This document shows, one piece after another, positions 42,567 to 51,617 of a DNA stretch of 64,000 nucleotides. The stretch comes from Gammaproteobacteria bacterium. Its GTDB lineage: Bacteria > Pseudomonadota > Gammaproteobacteria > 21-64-14. The translations under genes and the position numbers were made by a program. Below the pieces are notes generated by a model. It ran no database searches and had not been told where the DNA came from. It was given only the letters and a program-made list of their open reading frames with translations. The stretch spans positions 1 through 64,000 of the forward strand of contig JALUXX010000021.1 of assembly GCA_027013145.1 (NCBI GenBank). The letters are read 5' to 3'. The stretch's first letter is position 1, and the number at the start of each line of letters is the position of its first letter.

Positions 42567-44230
42567 AGCTACGCCCGTCGTTCCGCTCGATCCTGGTCGC
42601 GGCGTTCTTCGTCGTGTCGCTGACACCGGTCGCCCTCATGACCGCATGGCTGTACCAAGGCGCCCGCGCCAACGTATGGCGGGAGGCGCGGGACAAGAAT
42701 CAGCTGCTTTCGCAGAACATCGCGGGACCGATCTACCTGTACCTCAATGCCGCGCGCAACAACCTTGCCTTGCTCGGCCGACTGATCGTCGAGGGCGGTG
42801 GCCCGCGCGAACTTCCGGCCGGCGTACTGAGGAGCGACTACTTCCGGCAAGTATTGCTGATCGACGGACGCCGCGTATCGCGCATCACCGGGGAGGCAAA
42901 GGGGACCGTGCCGTCGCTGCGCATGCTGCGCGCCAACACGCAGGTGCGGGCCCTGCTGCGATCGTCCGCGGCCGGCGACACCGGCGTGGTACCGGACCCC
43001 GTCACCGGGCGGCCGACCGTCTACTTCAGCCGCCCCACCGCGGCCGGCGTCCTGCTCGGTGCCCTCGACCTGCGCCCGCTGGAGGCGATCCGCGAGCGGA
43101 TCCACTTCGGCCGGCACGGCCACTGTGCGATCACGGATCGCTACGGAACCCTCGTGGCACACCCGAATCCGCAGTGGGTCGCGCACATGAAGAACGTCTC
43201 CTCCTGGCCCATCGTGCACTCCGGCATGGAAGGGCACACGGGCGTGATGACCTTCTACTCGCCGTTTACCCGGGAGCGCATGATCGCCGGTTACGCCTCG
43301 GTCCCGCACTACGGGTGGGTCGTGCTCACGCCGCAACCCCTTTGGGAACTGACTGCGCGCGCCGAGCGCATGGCGCGCCGCGGTCTGATCGTCGGCGGCG
43401 TCGGCCTGGTGATCTCGCTGCTGATCGCCGCATGGCTGTCGCGGCGCCTGTCCGGCGGGATCGATCGACTGGTCCAGGGGCTGCGCCGTCTGCAGAACAA
43501 GGACTACTCCGCCGGCTTCCCCGAGTTCGGTGCCGTCGCGCCCCGGGAGATGGAGGTTCTGCGCGGCTACGCCAACGACATGGCGGCGAGCGTGCGCGAG
43601 GCGATCGCCTCGCGCGACGAACTCAACGCGGAACTCGAGGCCCGCGTCCAGGCCGCTACGCGCGAGCTGATCGAAGCGAACTCGGAACTGCAGGAAAAGG
43701 CCTACGTAGACGACCTGACGCGGGTCCGCAACCGCCGGGCCCTGTGGAAGAAGGTCTCGGAGATGAGCGCGGGCGACGACGGGCGGGGCGGCGCGGTCCA
43801 GCTCGTGCTCTTCGACATCGACCGCTTCAAAGAGATCAACGATACTTGGGGACACGACGCGGGCGACCGCGTACTCACCCATGTCTCGGACATCATCCGA
43901 GCCGAGACGCGCGCCGAGGATTTCGTCGCCCGCTACGGCGGCGATGAGTTCCTGATTCTGATGGAGGACTGCAGCGGGGAAGACGCCCGCGCGCGTGCGG
44001 AATCGATCCGCGGGGCCATCGAGGACTCGGTCGTGGAACTTCCCGACGGGCCGATTCGGGTGACGGTCAGCGTCGGCATCGCCTGCGGGACCGGCACGGG
44101 GGCCGGGCCCGCCTTCGCGGAGCTGCTACGCCGGGCCGACCAGGCGATGTACGAGTCCAAGCGGGCGGGGCGCAACCGGATCCGCCAGGCCGTCGCCGGC
44201 GAGTTCGAGGGAGACCGAACGCGTCTCTGA
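42563..44230 (+). CDS. Membrane diguanylate cyclase with dCache-like sensor
   Basis: A 555 aa protein with an N-terminal transmembrane helix (residues 9-31), a periplasmic dCache-like domain (about 35-265), a second helix (270-292), a HAMP-like segment with coiled coil, and a C-terminal GGDEF domain. The active site YGGDEF is near 458, and the inhibitory site RAED lies five residues upstream, so product inhibition is expected. DDLTRVRNRRAL marks the start of the catalytic domain. It is translationally coupled to the PAS-GGDEF-EAL gene, pairing an externally sensing cyclase with a soluble bifunctional enzyme. Confidence 0.93.
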   Translation: MKLRPSFRSILVAAFFVVSLTPVALMTAWLYQGARANVWREARDKNQLLSQNIAGPIYLYLNAARNNLALLGRLIVEGGGPRELPAGVLRSDYFRQVLLIDGRRVSRITGEAKGTVPSLRMLRANTQVRALLRSSAAGDTGVVPDPVTGRPTVYFSRPTAAGVLLGALDLRPLEAIRERIHFGRHGHCAITDRYGTLVAHPNPQWVAHMKNVSSWPIVHSGMEGHTGVMTFYSPFTRERMIAGYASVPHYGWVVLTPQPLWELTARAERMARRGLIVGGVGLVISLLIAAWLSRRLSGGIDRLVQGLRRLQNKDYSAGFPEFGAVAPREMEVLRGYANDMAASVREAIASRDELNAELEARVQAATRELIEANSELQEKAYVDDLTRVRNRRALWKKVSEMSAGDDGRGGAVQLVLFDIDRFKEINDTWGHDAGDRVLTHVSDIIRAETRAEDFVARYGGDEFLILMEDCSGEDARARAESIRGAIEDSVVELPDGPIRVTVSVGIACGTGTGAGPAFAELLRRADQAMYESKRAGRNRIRQAVAGEFEGDRTRL

Positions 44231-44371
44231 CCCCGCCTCCGCGCCGCGCCGCGCGACCCGCGGTGCGCCGGAGGGGATCGAGTCACCGGCCCCCGACTGG
44301 TATGCTGGCGGGAGTCCGACGCGCTCCTCGCGGGTGCGTCGGCGCCCGCAACCGCCATTCCGGAGCGTGCG

Positions 44372-44887
44372 ATGGAGCGACTGCGAAACAGGATCCGGGA
44401 CATCCCGGACTTCCCCAAGCCCGGCGTCGTCTACCGGGACATCACCCCCCTGGTCCGCGACCCGGCGGCGCTGCGCCTGGCGGTCCACGAACTGGTACAC
44501 CCGTTTTTCCGCGACGGTCTCACGGCCGTGGTCGGCATGGAGGCGCGCGGCTTCATCTTCGGCGCGCTGGCGGCGTGGGAACTCGGCATCGGCTTCGTAC
44601 CGTTGCGCAAGCCCGGCAAACTGCCCTACGACGTACACAGCATCTCGTACGATCTCGAGTACGGCTCGGAGAGTCTCGAAGTCCATGTCGACGCGCTCGG
44701 CCCCGAGGACCGGGTCCTGGTGGTCGACGACGTCCTCGCTACCGGCGGCACGGCGCAGGCGAGCTGTGCGTTGATCGAGAGGCTGGGCGCCCGCATCGCC
44801 GCGTGCGCGTTCGTCGTGGAGCTCGATTTCCTGCAGGGCCGCAGGCGCCTGGAGCCTCATCGGGTGCATTCGCTCGTGCATTATTGA
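44372..44887 (+). CDS. apt: Adenine phosphoribosyltransferase
   Basis: Salvages adenine to AMP using PRPP. The 171 aa protein has the APRT N-terminal FPKPGVVYRDITPLV hood, GMEARGFIFG near residue 55, and the PRPP-binding loop VLVVDDVLATGGTA near 114. The ATG at 44372 matches the family length. A separate transcription unit is likely, as 141 bases separate it from the cyclase gene. No PurR-type site is obvious. Confidence 0.95.
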   Translation: MERLRNRIRDIPDFPKPGVVYRDITPLVRDPAALRLAVHELVHPFFRDGLTAVVGMEARGFIFGALAAWELGIGFVPLRKPGKLPYDVHSISYDLEYGSESLEVHVDALGPEDRVLVVDDVLATGGTAQASCALIERLGARIAACAFVVELDFLQGRRRLEPHRVHSLVHY

Positions 44888-45067
44888 GGGCCGGGGACGC
44901 GGCACCTGCACGTCGCGCCCGCGGGCGGGCGGGTGAAATGCTATGCTTCGACGCGGGGCCGGACTGGGCGCAGCCGCATCCCGCCCCGAGGCCGGCGCGG
45001 CGGAAGGGAAGGTCCCTTCCCGGACTCAGGCGAACCAGCGGTCAGGAGGCCCGGCGGCGTGCGCGGA

Positions 45068-45301
45068 ATGGTCCCACCGGATCCGGAGACCCACGTCTCA
45101 GAGGTGCGGTGTGCCGTGGTCTACATGCCGCGGCGGGGACGCAAGCGCTTCCCGGCCGGCTGCGTCGAGGTCAAGGAATCCGAGTCGGCGGCGCTCGAAT
45201 CGGCGCGCCCCGATGAGCATCGTTATGCGGCCCGTGTCCTGGGCCCTTCGAAGTCCTCCGAGGGTCAATACATCTACTATCTCGTCGAGTGGTTGACCTG
45301 A
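45068..45301 (+). CDS. Small conserved-looking protein, unknown function
   Basis: 77 aa from the ATG at 45068. The sequence is compact and protein-like: VRCAVVYMPRRGRKRF, then a charged helix with KESESAALESARPDEHRYAARVLGPS and a hydrophobic end YIYYLVEWLT (in parts). The open frame continues further upstream into low-complexity Arg/Pro sequence that I consider non-coding, and an internal GTG at 45104 is another possible start. It sits just before the AF1514-like gene, probably in one transcript. No family is assigned. Confidence 0.5.
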   Translation: MVPPDPETHVSEVRCAVVYMPRRGRKRFPAGCVEVKESESAALESARPDEHRYAARVLGPSKSSEGQYIYYLVEWLT

Positions 45302-45336
45302 GCGCCCGAGGCGCACACCCCAGCGGAGACACGCCG

Positions 45337-45672
45337 ATGGACGACGCCCGCACGCAGAGCTGCCCGGTCCGCGCACCCCCGGACTTCTCCGGGGTCACCG
45401 TCGTCGAACTCGATCCGCAACCGCCGTGTGCGGACTACCGCTGCGCCATGGCCCTGGCGGATGCCGAAGCCCGGGCGCGGCTCGGCGAGTACATGCTGCT
45501 GTCGTGGTACGACCGGGACCGGGACTTCGAGTCGCCGCAGCACGCCAGCGAGTGCCATGAGGCGGGCGCCGTACCCGGTTACGTCGACTACGGCCTGAAC
45601 CACGGCGCGACCCTCCAGGTCGTGGTCGAGCACGGGCGCTTCGTCTTCTTCTATCTTCCGGTCGATCTCTGA
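45337..45672 (+). CDS. AF1514/DUF5619-like small protein
   Basis: A 111 aa protein with the dense conserved block LLSWYDRDRDFESPQHASEC, then GYVDYGLNHGA and FVFFYLPVDL. From memory this resembles the AF1514 (DUF5619) family of unknown function found in archaea and sulfur bacteria; that match needs confirmation. It has GGAG a little upstream of the ATG at 45337. Two conserved Cys and several Asp/His could form a metal site. It follows the 77-aa protein by 35 bases. Confidence 0.65.
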   Translation: MDDARTQSCPVRAPPDFSGVTVVELDPQPPCADYRCAMALADAEARARLGEYMLLSWYDRDRDFESPQHASECHEAGAVPGYVDYGLNHGATLQVVVEHGRFVFFYLPVDL

Positions 45673-45798
45673 CCCCCGTCCCGGGGGCTCGGGGCGGCGG
45701 CCGCCGCACCCGCGTATCCAACGGCGGCGGGCCTACGGGAAACGCAGCGGCTGCCGCTGTAGGGTGCGGACCCAGGGGGAAACCGGGCGCACAGTGTC

Positions 45799-47175
45799 AT
45801 GGACGAGAAGAGCGCACTCATCGTCGACGACTCCGCCGCCGCGCGCGCCGCGCTTGCGCGGATGCTCCGGGGGCACGGTCTGGCGGTGGCCGAGGCCGTA
45901 TCCGCCGAGGACGCCCTGGAATACCTGGCCCGGCACCGCCCGGATGTGGTCTTCATGGATCACATGATGCCGGGGATGAACGGATTCGAGGCGGTCAAGG
46001 TCATCAAGGCCGACGCCGAACTGGCCACCGTGCCGGTGGTCATGTACACCTCGCGCAGCGGCGAGGTCTACGTGGGACAGGCGCGTGCCCTGGGCGCGCT
46101 CGACGTACTCCCCAAGGAAGTCAAACCGGCCGACCTCTACCGGATTCTGCGCACACTCAATCTCGTCCCGGAGCGCCGCGAGCCGCCACCACCAGACGCC
46201 GCATCGGCGGCCGTCGACGCGCCCCCACCCGCGACGCCAGCGCCCGAGCAGGTCGCGCGTGCCACGGCCGCGGCGCTGGAACTGCCCGCGCATCTGGCGC
46301 GCCTGCAGGAGGCGGTCGGGCTGCAGCTCGCCGCGCTCCGCCACGAGCTGCGGGACCACCATCGGCGCCTGCTCACGGAGCTGCACAATGCCGAGACGTC
46401 GGGGAAGGAACGGCGCCGCGGTCGACGACCGCTCTGGCCCGGTCTGTTCCTCGGCGCGGCGGCCCTGCTCCTGCTCGCACTCGACGCCTACTGGACGCAC
46501 GCACTGTACCGGGCCTCGCACCGGCCGCAGCTCGCCGCCGCAGCCGTCGCGCCGACGCCGCGGCCGGACCGCGACGTCGCGCCGGCACGCGCCGCGCGCA
46601 GGCAGGCGGCGCCGGCCCCTGCGTCCGGCGACCGTACGGCACTGCTCGATGCCCTGCAGTGGGCACTCAACCGGAACGGCGCCTTCGCCTACGACCGCCG
46701 CGCGCTCGGCGACGACCAGTTACGGGTCCTGCGCGGGCTGATCATGCGCCTGCGTGCCGCGCGGTTTCGCGGCACGGTACGATTGACGGTGCACTTCGCA
46801 CCGTTCTGCCTCGCGCGCAACGCCGACGGGAGCCTGCGCCCGGCACCGCCTGCGACCCCGGTGTCGGCGTGCGCACAGATCGGCTATGCACGCCCGCACT
46901 CGGCCGACCTGGCGGCGGATCAGTCCCTGGAATTCGCCGCCTTCCTGTCCGGGTCGCCGCTGCTGAGCGGCAGCGGAATCCGCGTGCAGACGCGGGTGGC
47001 GGGCGATCCGGACGCGCCGGCCGACGACCCGGCGTTGCAGGCGGCGCAGACGGCGGGCGAGTGGAACCACATCGCCCGCCGGCGCAATCGGATCGTCTAC
47101 CGGATCATACCCGAGGGCCGCCCGGCAGCGCGGGCGCAATCCGCCCCCGTCACCGCGGGCGCCGCCGACCGTTAG
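45799..47175 (+). CDS. Response-regulator receiver fused to a membrane-anchored extracytoplasmic region
   Basis: 458 aa. Residues 5-120 are a CheY-like receiver: acidic pair IVDDS, phosphoacceptor Asp in VVFMDHMMPGMNG near 53, and Lys in VLPKEVKP near 106. A Pro/Ala linker and a helical coil (155-200) lead to one transmembrane segment near 215-232. An extracytoplasmic domain of about 200 residues follows, with no obvious family (RLTVHFAPFCLAR, then IRVQTRVAGDP). Receivers tethered to the membrane with a periplasmic output are unusual. The AspLys chemistry is complete, so phosphorylation is plausible. The ATG at 45799 is used. The cognate kinase is not nearby. Confidence 0.82.
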   Translation: MDEKSALIVDDSAAARAALARMLRGHGLAVAEAVSAEDALEYLARHRPDVVFMDHMMPGMNGFEAVKVIKADAELATVPVVMYTSRSGEVYVGQARALGALDVLPKEVKPADLYRILRTLNLVPERREPPPPDAASAAVDAPPPATPAPEQVARATAAALELPAHLARLQEAVGLQLAALRHELRDHHRRLLTELHNAETSGKERRRGRRPLWPGLFLGAAALLLLALDAYWTHALYRASHRPQLAAAAVAPTPRPDRDVAPARAARRQAAPAPASGDRTALLDALQWALNRNGAFAYDRRALGDDQLRVLRGLIMRLRAARFRGTVRLTVHFAPFCLARNADGSLRPAPPATPVSACAQIGYARPHSADLAADQSLEFAAFLSGSPLLSGSGIRVQTRVAGDPDAPADDPALQAAQTAGEWNHIARRRNRIVYRIIPEGRPAARAQSAPVTAGAADR

Positions 47176-47185
47176 CCCCCAAGAT

Positions 47186-47277
47186 GTAGCCCGGATGAAG
47201 CGCAGCGCAATCCGGGGAAAGAGATCCCTCGGCGCCGTCATCCCCGGATTCCGGCCTGCGGCCTGCATCCGGGCTAC
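47186..47277. repeat. REP/BIME-type palindromic repeat
   Basis: GTAGCCCGGATGAAGCGCAG is answered by GCATCCGGGCTAC at the far end, with inner CAATCCGGGG/CCCCGGATTCCGG also complementary. This is the well-known bacterial intergenic mosaic repeat seen in gammaproteobacteria. It lies between two convergent genes, where it probably also stops transcription. Confidence 0.85.
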
Positions 47278-47308
47278 GAAATGGCCGTAGGCACCCGCGA
47301 CGTCGCGC

Positions 47309-47773
47309 TCAGCGCAGGCCGGCGTCGATCGCCGCGACCACCTTGTGTTCCAGCTTGCGCAGGACCGGTTCGGCGGCGCTGCCGGCGCCGACCACCGAGG
47401 GCCGCACGAACAGTACCGTTGCGATACCGTGCTTCTCGATGATCGTCAGATGCATCGGGCACACCGCCAACATCGCCGGATCCTTGTTGCTGACCTGATT
47501 GGCGAACCAGCCGTTGCAGAACACGATGCTGTGGATCCCATCGAGACGGCTGCGATTGTAGTCGGCGCCCCAGGCCCGCGCGTGCTTCGCCAGCTTCTTT
47601 CCGATCGGAATCTGCAGGACCACCTTGAACTTGTGGCTCTTCAGGGCATGGACCATCCGAGTGGCGGCCGTGCTCAACGGCATCTTCGCGGATTTCTCGT
47701 ATACGGCCGCCGGGGCCGCGTACACCGAAAACGTGAACAGACAGCCGATCGCCAGCGCCAGTATTCTTTTCAT
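47309..47773 (-). CDS. DUF302-family periplasmic protein
   Basis: A 154 aa protein with a Sec signal peptide (MKRILALAIGCLFTFSVYA) and a DUF302-like mature part: MVHALKSHKFKVVLQIPIGKK early, a Cys in SIVFCNGW, and a second Cys in AVCPMHLTI. The function of DUF302 is not established; members are common in sulfur-oxidising bacteria. The ATG at 47773 has AAGGAG at nine bases. The gene is convergent to the response regulator gene, with the REP repeat between. Confidence 0.8.
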   Translation of the reverse strand: MKRILALAIGCLFTFSVYAAPAAVYEKSAKMPLSTAATRMVHALKSHKFKVVLQIPIGKKLAKHARAWGADYNRSRLDGIHSIVFCNGWFANQVSNKDPAMLAVCPMHLTIIEKHGIATVLFVRPSVVGAGSAAEPVLRKLEHKVVAAIDAGLR

Positions 47774-47903
47774 TGGTCTTGCTCCTTCGGAGGGATGTGG
47801 AGTGCCGACAAGGGGACGTCGGCCTTCCGGAATTATTCCCCCTTGGGTGGGCGGGGAGCGGATCGCAGTCGTGTAAAACGTGATGTGCGTATAACGCGAA
47901 GAA

Positions 47904-48986
47904 CTACGTGGACGGTCCGCCCGAGAGGCCGAGCGGATCGCCCGGATCGATGCCGGGCTTGAACGGCAGGCGGCGGTCCTGGTGCGTGATCTGGTAGACG
48001 CGCCCGATCCAGTTGTTGATGACGGCCTCGGCCGTGTCGTGCCAGGTGTTGTCCAGCCCCGGGGCGAGCAGCGCCTCGGGCAGCGGCGGGATCGGCCGCC
48101 CGGCCCGCAGGGCCGCGCGCACCTGATCGGCGTGCTCTTCGAGCACCGCTTGGTAGCGGCGCCGGAAGTAGTTCTCCGGAAACGGCGGATAGTCCGCGCG
48201 TTCGCCGGCGACAAAGCGGTGGATCTCGCGCTTGTACTCCTTCAGCAGGCTGATCGTGTCGTACTCGGGATGCCCCTGAAAGAACACCAACCGAAACCGA
48301 TCCTCGCTCACCGCCAGGTGGACCCCCGCCTGCGGGCTCTCCACCAACACCTGCAACCCCGCCGCAAGGAACTGCTCGCGGAACACTTCATTGAAGCGCG
48401 AGTGCGGGACATCGAACCGCGTATTCACGCCCGCCACGAGCGGATGGCGCCGATCGAGCACGCGGTGCGCGAACACCCCCCAGCGCTTGCCGGGCAGGCG
48501 CCGGCGCTTCTGGCCATAGCGGAACTGCATCACCGCGTGGGTGGCGAGGCAGGAACACAGCGTCGAGGTGACGTTCTCCCAGGCCCAATCGATGACGCGG
48601 ATCAGCGGCTCCCAGAACGGTTCCATGGACAGATCCGGTGCGGTCACGTTGGCGCCGGTGATGATCAGCGCGTCGAGCCCCTCCTCGCGGATCCGGTCGA
48701 AGCTCTCATAGTATCGTTCGATGTGGGCGCGCCCCTCGGCGCCTCGCGGCAACTCCTCGAGCGTAAACGGGTGGAGATAGAACTGCGCAATCTGGTTGCT
48801 CTCGCCCACGAGGCGGAAGAACTGCCGTTCGGTCGCGGCCAGCGCCGCGTCGGGCATCATGTTGAGCAGGCCGATGTGCAGTTCGCGGATGTCCTGGTGG
48901 AGGGCCGCATCGCGCGGGATGATGTTGCCACCCTCTTCGCGCAGTCTGGCGAAGGCCGGCAGATCCGAATTCGCGACCAGGGGCAT
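47904..48986 (-). CDS. metA: Homoserine O-succinyltransferase (MetA type)
   Basis: The first committed enzyme of methionine synthesis, activating homoserine with succinyl-CoA (or acetyl-CoA; the acyl specificity cannot be read here). It is a glutamine-amidotransferase-like fold of 360 aa. The nucleophile Cys lies in SCLATHAVMQ near 146, with VFFQGHPEYDTISLLKEYKRE downstream as the catalytic His/Glu region (in parts). The N-terminal block MMPDAALAATERQF is diagnostic. The ATG at 48986 gives the standard length. It is preceded on the same strand by a P-loop protein often found beside metA. Confidence 0.93.
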   Translation of the reverse strand: MPLVANSDLPAFARLREEGGNIIPRDAALHQDIRELHIGLLNMMPDAALAATERQFFRLVGESNQIAQFYLHPFTLEELPRGAEGRAHIERYYESFDRIREEGLDALIITGANVTAPDLSMEPFWEPLIRVIDWAWENVTSTLCSCLATHAVMQFRYGQKRRRLPGKRWGVFAHRVLDRRHPLVAGVNTRFDVPHSRFNEVFREQFLAAGLQVLVESPQAGVHLAVSEDRFRLVFFQGHPEYDTISLLKEYKREIHRFVAGERADYPPFPENYFRRRYQAVLEEHADQVRAALRAGRPIPPLPEALLAPGLDNTWHDTAEAVINNWIGRVYQITHQDRRLPFKPGIDPGDPLGLSGGPST

Positions 48987-49017
48987 GGCAGGCGGCTCCG
49001 GTGGATCCTCAGGGCGG

Positions 49018-49863
49018 TCAGGCCCCGCGTTCGAGAGCGGTCTCGACCAGGGCGAGGAAACCCGCCTCGTCCCGGACCCCCGCCAGCTCCTCGGTGGTGA
49101 CGGTATAGCCGTAGCGCTGCGCGATCGACGCATAGCGCGGGATGCGGGAGCGGAACAGACGCGGGAACATCCAGCGCACGAAGTCGTCCGGATCGATGAG
49201 GGCCACATAGGGGAGGCCGCGCTCGCGCAGATAGATCTCGAGCTGCTCGTCGAGGAAGGCCTCGCGGTAGTAGAGGGGTTTGGGGTCGGCCTCGGCCCGG
49301 CGGATCAACTCCTCCTCGTCCCGCGCCGTCGCCTGGATATAGAGAACGAGCGTGTGGCGATCCAGCAGCGGCAGGAAACCGGCATCGTCGAGTTCGCACA
49401 CGCTCCCCCCGGCATCGTTGACGAAATGCCGGTAACCGTAGATCTCCTGCGCCTTGCGGATGAATTCCGGTACGTCGTTCATCGCCGCGATCTCGGCGTT
49501 ACGGTGCAGGGCCTGGCGACGCTTGAACTCGCGCAACGGCAGGCCGCCTCGCTCCGGATCGCCCAGTTTCCCGAGAAAGCTCGCCACCGGCTGCAGGTTG
49601 TCGATGGTGATGTTGTTGCGGATGTAGATCGAATCCGAACGCAACAACTCCCGCAGGAACGGCACCTGCATGGCCTGCTGCTTGATATGGTCGAGTATGG
49701 ACTCGCCGAGGTAGCGCGTCCCGATGCGGTAATCCCCGGAATAGTGGAACCAGTGGCTGCGCCGCAGCATCGCGGCAAGACGGGTCTTGCCCACGCCGGA
49801 CATGCCCAGCAGGGTGATGCACTTGTTCGGCCACGCCCTGAACGCGTCGACGGTCAGCTTCAC
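49018..49863 (-). CDS. P-loop ATPase adjacent to metA, function unknown
   Basis: 281 aa. A Walker A motif GMSGVGKTRLA lies at about 20-30. Downstream are SGDYRIGTRYLG, HIKQQAMQVPFLRELLRSDSI, and a distal acidic pair plus Arg. The layout recalls small kinases or nucleotide-dependent regulators. It is repeatedly found next to metA in gammaproteobacteria, which suggests but does not prove a link to methionine or sulfur metabolism. The GTG at 49863 is chosen for the strong GGAGGGAG upstream; an earlier ATG at 49884 is less likely. The stop lies 32 bases before metA, so co-transcription is likely. Confidence 0.8.
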   Translation of the reverse strand: MKLTVDAFRAWPNKCITLLGMSGVGKTRLAAMLRRSHWFHYSGDYRIGTRYLGESILDHIKQQAMQVPFLRELLRSDSIYIRNNITIDNLQPVASFLGKLGDPERGGLPLREFKRRQALHRNAEIAAMNDVPEFIRKAQEIYGYRHFVNDAGGSVCELDDAGFLPLLDRHTLVLYIQATARDEEELIRRAEADPKPLYYREAFLDEQLEIYLRERGLPYVALIDPDDFVRWMFPRLFRSRIPRYASIAQRYGYTVTTEELAGVRDEAGFLALVETALERGA

Positions 49864-49947
49864 GCCGCTCCCTCCGGCTCGCACCGCTCAAATTATTGGA
49901 GACCGCAACGCGGATGTCGACGAGCGGGCGGGGCCCGGTCTCAACGG

Positions 49948-50259
49948 CTACTTCTTGCGTGCCGGCGAGGCGGCCGTCCAGCGCAGGGCGCGCGGGGAAT
50001 CGTGGCGCTCGTTCAGATCGCGGGCGAGGCGGCGCGCGTGGTCGGTCACCTGGCGCAGGCTCCCGCGCCTGAGGCCGGTGATGCTGTTGCGCCCGTTCTC
50101 CAGCACATAGCGATGCCAGTCGTCGCCGCCGCCGCCGTGAGGCACCGAAACGGGCTCGACCCGCCCGACGCGAAACCGGTTCCCGCCCGCACCCGCCCCC
50201 CCGGTCGGGCGCGCCGCGCGCAACCCCCCGTGATCGGAATTCCGCTTGCTGGACGACAC
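49948..50259 (-). CDS. Hypothetical protein
   Basis: A 103 aa frame. The first 45 residues are Gly/Arg-rich and probably disordered. The second half reads WHRYVLENGRNSITGLRRGS, then VTDHARRLARDLNERHDSP, which looks like a small folded or nucleic-acid-binding segment. The start could be later than 50259. It sits upstream of the ATPase on the same strand, separated by 85 bases, and is divergent from msrA. No family is recognised. Confidence 0.5.
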   Translation of the reverse strand: MSSSKRNSDHGGLRAARPTGGAGAGGNRFRVGRVEPVSVPHGGGGDDWHRYVLENGRNSITGLRRGSLRQVTDHARRLARDLNERHDSPRALRWTAASPARKK

Positions 50260-50424
50260 CTGCTGCTATCCTTGGGGTTCGGACCCGCTTCGAGCGCTAC
50301 GCCCCGGGGCGCCGGGACCCACCGAACGGGGCCCGCCCGCACCCGGCCGACGGAGGACATGTAGGGGAAAGTGTATCATAGGCGCTGCGCCCGCCCCAGC
50401 CCGCGGGTCCGAGGAAGCCATCCG

Positions 50425-51027
50425 ATGCCCCTTCCGAACGGCTCGCCGCGCCCGACCCGGATTCTGCACTGCGTGCTCGGCACGCCGCTGTACCCGCCGT
50501 TCCCGGCGGGACTCGAGCGTGCCCTGTTCGGGATGGGCTGCTTCTGGGGCGCGGAAAAGCGCCTGTGGGGGCTCCCCGGGGTCTACACCACCGCCGTGGG
50601 TTACGCAGGCGGGAGCGCACCCGGTCCAACTTATATCCAGGTCTGCACCGGGACCACGGGACACGCGGAGGTGGTACAGGTCGTGTTCGACCCCGAACGC
50701 CTGCCCTTCGGCCGACTCCTGCGCGTGTTCTGGGAATCCCACGACCCCACGCAGGGACTGCGCCAGGGAAACGACGTCGGCTCCCAATACCGCTCCGCCG
50801 TCTTCGTGCGCGACCCGCTCCGTGCAACGGTCGAGGCGTCCCGCGCCCGCTATCAACAGGCGTTGCGCGCCGCCGGCCACGGGGAGATCACCACGGAGAT
50901 CGGGCCGGACGTGCCGTTCCACTATGCCGAGGATTACCATCAACAGTATCTCGCCCGCAACCCGGGAGGCTACTGCGGCAGCGGCGGGACCGGTGTCGCG
51001 TTCGCGGCCGGAGAGATCGATGAGTAG
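50425..51027 (+). CDS. msrA: Peptide methionine sulfoxide reductase MsrA
   Basis: Reduces methionine-S-sulfoxide in proteins. The catalytic motif GCFWGAE is near residue 38, and [26 protein letters not shown] and DVGSQYRS follow in family order. A second Cys near the C-terminus (GYCG) is in place for resolving the disulfide. The 200 aa length is normal. I use the ATG at 50425; an upstream frame adds Arg-rich residues. It is followed after 25 bases by a gene for an exported GlcG/HbpS-like protein. Confidence 0.95.
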   Translation: MPLPNGSPRPTRILHCVLGTPLYPPFPAGLERALFGMGCFWGAEKRLWGLPGVYTTAVGYAGGSAPGPTYIQVCTGTTGHAEVVQVVFDPERLPFGRLLRVFWESHDPTQGLRQGNDVGSQYRSAVFVRDPLRATVEASRARYQQALRAAGHGEITTEIGPDVPFHYAEDYHQQYLARNPGGYCGSGGTGVAFAAGEIDE

Positions 51028-51052
51028 ACCCGACACGATCGGAGGACCCGCA

Positions 51053-51589
51053 ATGAGACCGCGACCCACATCCCGCATCCGGCAAGGAAACGCGGCCCTC
51101 ATCGCCGTGCTGGCGGGCGCGCTGCTCGCCGCGGCCGCTCCCGGCGCGCATGCGGACGAGGACATGATCGCCGTGCGCCAGATCACGCCCGAACTGGCGC
51201 GGGAGATCGCCTGGAAGGCGATGCAGTCGTGCCGCAAGCACGGCTATCAGGTCACCGTGGCGGTCGTCGATCGCGCGGGGATCCTGCAGGTGCTGATGCG
51301 CGATACGCTGGCGGCGCCCTACACGATCCAGATCGCCCAGGAAAAGGCGCACGCGGTGATCCTCTCGGGCGTGAGTTCCGGCGAGTTCGTGCGCAACCGC
51401 TCCGACATCCGCATGGAGATGGACCACGTAAAGGGGATCATCATGCTGCGCGGCGGACTCCCGATCCGCGCCGCCGGGATGCTGGTCGGAGCGGTAGGCG
51501 TCGCCGGCGCACCCGGCGGCGACAAGGACGAGGCCTGCGCGCGCGCCGGTCTCAACGCGGTCCGTGAGCGGCTCGACTTCGCGCAGTGA
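51053..51589 (+). CDS. GlcG/HbpS (DUF336)-family exported protein
   Basis: A 178 aa protein with a signal peptide (about 1-34, ending AAAPGAHAD) and a Haem_degrading/GlcG-type domain: AWKAMQSCRKHGYQVTVAVVD (in parts), GILQVLMRDTLAAPYTIQIA, then GGLPIRAAGMLVGAVGVAG near the end. Relatives bind haem or act with glycolate utilisation. The ATG at 51053 has GGAGG upstream at good distance. It probably shares a transcript with msrA, which would fit a role under oxidative stress. Confidence 0.87.
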   Translation: MRPRPTSRIRQGNAALIAVLAGALLAAAAPGAHADEDMIAVRQITPELAREIAWKAMQSCRKHGYQVTVAVVDRAGILQVLMRDTLAAPYTIQIAQEKAHAVILSGVSSGEFVRNRSDIRMEMDHVKGIIMLRGGLPIRAAGMLVGAVGVAGAPGGDKDEACARAGLNAVRERLDFAQ

Positions 51590-51617
51590 GCACGCGCCCG
51601 GGCGCGGTATGCAGGGG

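Noticed and set aside
41954-44230. A 758-codon version of the membrane cyclase
   Set aside because: The first 200 codons are a shifted reading of the EAL domain. The true start at 42563 is where the transmembrane segment begins.
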